From contig NC_067121.1 of the NCBI RefSeq assembly GCF_021347895.1, forward strand, positions 34,397,974 through 34,461,973: a stretch of DNA of 64,000 nt, in the 5' to 3' direction. Shown piece by piece: positions 59,403-64,000 of the stretch (position 1 is the stretch's first letter; every line of letters begins with the position of its first letter). The stretch is from Acanthochromis polyacanthus. Lineage: Eukaryota; Chordata; Actinopteri; Pomacentridae. The notes beneath the pieces were generated by a model, which saw only the letters and a list, made by a program, of their open reading frames with translations, ran no database searches and was not told the DNA's origin. The translations under genes were made by a program, and so were the position numbers.

Positions 59403-61184
59403 GTAAGCTTCTCCGCCTCGAGCAAAGAAACAAGTCTTTCTGTTTTCGTGCTGCAAGCGCTGAGGAGTGAAGACAAGTTGGCCAATGTTAACAGCACTCG
59501 ACAGTGCGTTGGCAAGTTGGCAGCTTCACTTTGGGGCTGCTTTCCTCCTCAACAGCCAAATTCATTCTTGTCTTGCTGTAGTTTGCAACCAACCCATTTC
59601 TGTGTCACAGTAGAGTTTAACACCCAGCAATCACCGGGATTAAATCAGCCAGCTGACACTGAGTAGGCTGTTACCTGAAGGCACTGTAAAGCACTTTATG
59701 TAGTAAAAGCAGTGAGTTGCAGACAAAAAAGCCCCTTTTACATGGCTGAAAATCCTGCAGTGGGCACCGAATTTCCTCTGCACTGTGTAAAAAGCAAAGC
59801 GACGACGACGCAAGCTCACTTTATAAAAGACTGGTAAGAGTTGTGTTGGAGTCTCTGAAATTTTCGTCTCACAGTCATGTGGCTGTATGAGCAAGCAATC
59901 GAGGTGGAGAGTGTGTCTCCCTCCCTCTGGGGTCTCATCTACAATTTCTAAGAGCAATGGGATTGACTGTGCTCTGGCTATTGACCTGCACAAGGCTATC
60001 TCCGCACTTTATCATCTTTCAGAATGGCTCTTTTCCATTAGGGCCACAGCCGATGATTGCTTCCAGAGAGAACATTTTAAGAGAATAAAGAGAGCAGAGA
60101 ACGGAGGGAGGGACGCTGTTTTTCGGTTTGATTGTGCAGCCTTGTAACTGATTGGCGCTGCTGTATTGAAGTACATAATGCAGATAGAATCGAGATGACG
60201 CGCACATACACACAGCCTCTAGGGGCGGATGATGATGATTGTGGAGATAAGGTAGGGATTAAGGTCACGGATGTGGTTAGGTGTTGTGTGTGATTTGTTG
60301 ACAAATGGGATTAAGGATGGTGTGTGGTGAATTCAACAGTATAACGGTGTAATCCTATCAAAAAGCCAAAGCAGGTACAGCGCAGCATTATGCATGAGCA
60401 CAGTATTTACTTTATGATCCCGGTCCTTTTTCTTTTCTGCTTACTGGATTTTTGTTGAAGAAAATATTAAAACGAGAGCACCAGTAAGCTGAGGAGTGCG
60501 CTTCTTTTTATATGACTGCAGCAGGGAGCTTCAAACAGCATCGCTGGGATCCAATTTTACAGTGTGCATGTTGTTTATTCAGCACCAAAGCAATGCCGTA
60601 AACAGTTTGGATGCTGCAGACATTCACTTTACGTTTTGGTTCTGACTGAAGCAGCTGTAATCAATGAAAAACAAGCCTGCTGCCAATTAGCATCCTGCCA
60701 ATGCAAATAAGACAGTGTTATCATTTTAAAAATATTATGCAGCTGTGTTTTGTTGAGTAGGCACGGGCTAATTTTAGATCTGAATGCGTAAGTCAAATTC
60801 CCTCTTTGTGTCGTTGCTTAACTGGAAGTTAAGAAGATGTTTTTATTAGAATGTCTTGCAGAAGCAGCGCTAGCAGGGAAGGGGAGGGTTATGCTAACTT
60901 CATAAAAAACACCTGGGAGCAGCGTTGTACCAGAGAACAGTCTCCTGGGCATTAAAGTGCACATTTGAGCAGCTGGAAGTTCAGTGCCTTGCTCAAGGGC
61001 ACCGCAGCAGCAGCCGCAGCTGAGGGAAGAGCAAGTATAATATTTACAATCTTCTATTCCCAAACCTGTAACTGACACCTTGAGGCCTGCTTATCAATAA
61101 TCCATGCCTAGTGCTCCATGCTTTATATAGGTTATAAAAATGATAGACTTTCAGATACGCTTACAGCGTTGTGTGGTTTTTAGT

Positions 61185-61395
61185 GAAATATCTCGACAAA
61201 CTTTGGATGGATGCGATGGAACTGGTACAGAAATCTCTGGAGTCCAGAATATGAATTACAGTGGCTTTGAGGCTCCACTGTTTTTTCTTCTAGCATATCA
61301 ATGAGTTTTATTTGAAGTTTTGCATTAAATGTATCAATAACTATTGGATGGATTAATACACAGATTCATGTATATTCATAAACTGTGGTGATATG
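61185..61395. repeat. Possible old interspersed repeat in intron 5 (unclassified)
   Basis: AATATCTCGACAAACTTTGG and ATCAATAACTATTGGATGGA are decayed versions of the same phrase, as seen in a dispersed fish repeat. Borders are not definable. Confidence 0.35.
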
Positions 61396-62089
61396 GTATT
61401 AGGTAAACTTAAGTACAAAAAAGTGTATCTGTCAAAACTGGGTTGTAACAGCAGATCCTGATCCAGGTAGCGGTTAACGCTTGCATAGCAGGCTTCTCAT
61501 TTAAAGTTGACTGTTGCTTTTGCCGGTTAATCTAAGAGATATCACAGCCAGAAGATCAGCTGAAGCCAATTAAAAGTAATCCCGGCTGAAATAAAAAGTT
61601 TGTCTGCACTCTGGGCAGTGTGCTTTCTGGAGCTCGTGTGTTTGCTCACTGACTGCATATAAAGATGGATGAACAATGCCATGACAACAGCAGTGAGTTT
61701 CCTGAAGAGCAGTTGGAAGTAGGCGGAGGGCATTTTACGTCTTGCTCATGTCTGAGTCCTCCTATCTGCAGGGTAATCCAAAAATGAGCAAAGAAATGGA
61801 GCATGAGTTGATGCGGGCTGTGCTGCTGTCTCTGGGCCATGGACTGTCCTATGACAGAACCCACCTGTCACTCAAAGTAGCCTCTGTCTTAATGATGTAT
61901 CACTTAATCCTTTAAGCTGCACAGGCAGACATATAAAAAGACAAGTAAAACCCCTCCAAAATTCCAGAATTTGAAAATCTGCAGCCCTCCTCTTGGACCT
62001 TCTTGCATCTCCCTTCTCTGGTTAAAAACCAGGTGAACACACACCTCAAATATGCAAAGATAGTTGAGCTAAAAATCAACATTGATTTG

Positions 62090-62160
62090 TAGCTTTACAC
62101 AGGATTCAAACCTGCTCTCCGGAGTGAGAGTCTAATCCATCACACCACCCAATCCTGCCC
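62090..62160 (-). repeat. tRNA-like sequence, probably a SINE head relic
   Basis: On the minus strand, GATGGATTAGACTCTCACTC followed by GGTTTGAATCCTG resembles a tRNA D-loop/anticodon segment followed by a box B. It does not fold into a convincing complete cloverleaf by eye, so a retroposed fragment is more likely than a functional tRNA gene. Confidence 0.35.
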
Positions 62161-62703
62161 TCACTATGAACTTCGGTGCTGTTTATGCTATCGCACCTGC
62201 TCTGGGTGGAAAGAAGGCTAGATTTTGGGAAACTGACTCAAGAGGGGTGCATAAGTCTATCTTGCTGTCAGACAACTTGAATTACAACATACTAAAAGGT
62301 TGGTGTGGATTTTTTGCCCAGTGATGGCAAAAGAAGTCCTTCCAACCAAAACTTTAGTAGAATTCAAATGAGTGAGTCATAGAAAAAGTCTCTCTGTTTG
62401 CTGCAGGCCTGTTCATTTTTGCTGTACAATGTGATATTTTAATACAAAGATCTATGAGGATTGACTTGCTTTTGGAGCTAGCCTTCAGTAGCCATTGGAG
62501 GAACCCGCTTCTTTCGGCACATTGATTTTATTTTACAGCCCTTTCGGTTGCTGCTTGATCCAGCCCAAGATTTTTGGTACACAATTCTATAGCACAACTA
62601 CATATCTGCAGGTGGATCATGTTCTTGTAATTCAACATGGACTAGCTTCGAGGAACCTGATGGATGACTGGTTAGGACACATATTACATGGGCTAACATT
62701 CCC

Positions 62704-62850
62704 TTAACCCTTTGATGCACAACATGGGTCAAACGTGACACATATTCCATTAAATCTGGGCCACTTTTAACCATATTCCATGATCAAAAGTGACCCATGT
62801 TCAATGGAATATGGGCCACTTTTGACCCGTGTTGTGCATCAAAGGGTTAA
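62704..62850. mobile_element. TTAA-flanked miniature element, copy 3 (139 bp)
   Basis: The element (62708-62846) is flanked by perfect TTAA (62704-62707 and 62847-62850). The ends CCCTTTGATGCACAACATGG and CGTGTTGTGCATCAAAGGG are inverted. The interior has three variants of a GGGTCA.A.GTG / ATATTCCAT..A block in both orientations. It is the longest of the three copies. Confidence 0.8.
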
Positions 62851-63418
62851 CAGCTCAGTCTCCAGTTCAAACCCCAGTTGGCCAGACCCTTGCTACATGT
62901 CATTCTTTTGCAATTTTCTTACATTTCTCTTTGTTTCTACCAGAATAGAAGCAGAAAAGGCAAAAATAATCTACAAAAACTTAGACCATCAGAGTAGTAT
63001 TGTAGAGGAATTGATCACCTCGGGTTTATTTCTGAATCTCCCAGTTAAATTATGATTCATATCAAATGAATATTTCATTCTGATCAACTTCTGAATGCAG
63101 TCCTGGAAGCTGTTAATGTAATGTGGTAGATAAATCCAAGTCATGCTTCATACAGTGTGCTGCTTCACTTATTTCCAGTTGTACAATCTTGAGACAAAAA
63201 ATGTGTTTTTACATCTTTTAAACTTCTGTTTCCTTGCAAACGTTGAAAGATAAACCTCATAAGCAGCACATGGAATCTGAAAGTAAATGTTAGCACAGGG
63301 CTCTAAGATACATTGCAAGCATTACACCTGCTTTGTATGTCGGCATTGGATCAAAGCTCAGAGCTGCTAACAAACTCTCGCCTCGTTTGAACCTCTTCTC
63401 TCGCTTTCTTCCTTTCAG

Positions 63419-63513
63419 TCCTCCTATTTGTCGAGCAGAGGAAGACTTGCCCGACGGGACTCACAAGTTTTCACCAAACTCTGAAACATCATTAGAACCC
63501 CAGAAAACCTGCG
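63419..63513 (+). CDS. carmil3: carmil3-like exon 6 (residues 129-160, linker to LRR domain)
   Basis: A 95-nt exon with acceptor CTTTCAG|TCC and donor ACCTGCG|GTAAGT. Its first base completes the split alanine codon from exon 5, and it ends with one base of codon 161. It encodes the linker between the PH-like domain and the leucine-rich repeats. Residues 147-153 are SPNSETS, which occurs at the same place in CARMIL3 and is the best single argument for carmil3 over carmil1 or carmil2. A second AG at 63437-63438 would shift the frame by 20 bases and is rejected. Confidence 0.87.
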
Positions 63514-63952
63514 GTAAGTCTACCGCTTTTCAAACTCTAACACACAAGTGCACGCAAGCATACCGACATCACACACAGACGGCACTTCAGAGTTCCGTCC
63601 ACCGGCTGACTCACACCGAGTCATTTTGGAGACTCGTCCTTAAGTGGGTCAGGAGACCAAAGCTACTGGATGCACTCGCTTTCTGCTAGTAATCCCATTA
63701 ATCTACAAGAAGAGCTCCTTCATGGTGCTGTACTTTCATCTCACCTCAATATTTACAGCTAATCAGTGTCTCTCTCTGCCTCTCTACCGACCATCTCAGT
63801 CGCACTTTCTCAGACTTCCTCTTTCATCTTTGGCCTGCACCCTTTCTCCTCTTCCTCTTTTCATATGTCCTCCACCCTTCTTTATCCTGTCCTTCTGATC
63901 CGTAATGGTTTGGTTTGGATTGATTTGTTGTCTCATCCTGTCCATATTCCAG
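63514..63952 (+). other. carmil3: Intron 6 of carmil3-like gene (439 bp)
   Basis: GT..AG intron, phase 1, with a long pyrimidine-rich stretch (about 63760-63900) and acceptor ATATTCCAG. I see no coding content or repeat in it. Confidence 0.8.
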
Positions 63953-64000
63953 GAGGTTTTTCTGAGACTTATGCTGCTCTTTGTGACTACAACGGCATCG
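63953..64000 (+). CDS. carmil3: carmil3-like exon 7, partial (residues 161-176), start of LRR region
   Basis: The exon begins after acceptor TATTCCAG| and is cut by the window end. Two bases complete the glycine codon 161, giving CGGFSETYAALCDYNGI across the junction. This is the strongly conserved CARMIL signature at the N-terminal cap of the leucine-rich-repeat domain (CGGFSETYAALCDYNG in CARMIL3, CGGFLETYEALCDYNG in CARMIL2, CGGFSQMYACVCDW in CARMIL1). The match confirms the family and favours carmil3. The remaining LRRs, the dimerisation region and the capping-protein-binding region lie beyond the window. Confidence 0.88.

Larger units (their letters stand above)
59403..63418 (+). other. 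carmil3: Intron 5 of carmil3-like gene (4.0 kb)
   Basis: GT..AG intron, phase 2, acceptor TTCCTTTCAG. It holds a possible old interspersed repeat (about 61185-61395), a tRNA-like box-B stretch on the minus strand (about 62090-62160) and the longest copy of the TTAA-flanked miniature family (62708-62846). The join of exon 5 to exon 6 aligns with CARMIL3 without a gap, so no exon appears to be missing here. Confidence 0.72.

Noticed and set aside
62090..62160. Functional tRNA gene on the minus strand
   Set aside because: Box B is imperfect (GGTTTGAATCC) and no complete acceptor stem could be found; treated as a SINE-type relic.
63433..63513. Alternative acceptor for exon 6 at the AG ending 63438
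   Set aside because: It lies 20 bases downstream, which would break the frame with exon 5. The acceptor ending at 63418 has a better pyrimidine tract and keeps the frame and the family alignment.

Overview
The window is vertebrate nuclear DNA, almost certainly from a ray-finned (teleost) fish. It has one multi-exon gene with GT..AG introns, long CA/TG, CT and AT microsatellites, and a dense load of fish-type DNA transposons: Tc1-like, mariner-like and hAT-like elements and a piggyBac-like miniature family. I see no prokaryotic gene organisation, CRISPR array, phage or operon.

The only cellular gene I can support is the 5' part of a CARMIL-family gene on the + strand, most likely carmil3 (carmil2 is the alternative). 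Seven exons (36983-37040, 41811-41905, 57286-57336, 59135-59194, 59281-59402, 63419-63513 and 63953 to the window end) join in phase into the first 176 residues. They encode the N-terminal non-canonical PH domain, the linker, and the start of the leucine-rich-repeat region. The gene runs off the right edge. In this family the protein binds and regulates actin capping protein at membranes; the capping-protein-binding part lies outside this window.

Layout: 1-36.6 kb is non-coding DNA upstream of the gene. It holds microsatellites, a nearly complete but dead Tc1-like element (8434-10073), several relics of a second Tc1-like family (6.1, 16.7, 17.6 and 23.7-24.9 kb), a 549-bp inverted-repeat element (18790-19338), a LINE 3' end (24.9 kb), a pogo/mariner-like miniature element (29.3 kb) and a Tc1-derived miniature element (33.0 kb). 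At 34.3-36.5 kb there is an old, degenerate tandem array interrupted by a hAT-like element that itself carries a second insertion. The likely promoter and 5'UTR, with a CT-rich tract followed by a GA-rich tract, occupy 36.6-37.0 kb. Intron 1 holds a mariner transposase relic and a 402-bp foldback element. Intron 2 (15.4 kb) holds a Tc1 fragment, a hAT element with a broken BED zinc finger, a long CA and a long TG tract, and a 944-bp hAT element. Intron 5 holds the longest copy of a TTAA-flanked miniature family, which also occurs at 25.2 and 40.9 kb.

I found no new multi-gene system. The observations most worth checking are the degenerate tandem array just upstream of the carmil promoter, the TTAA-flanked miniature family, and the several small palindromic elements with clear target duplications. 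Family names for repeats come from recognising termini, target duplications and transposase motifs, not from a database search.
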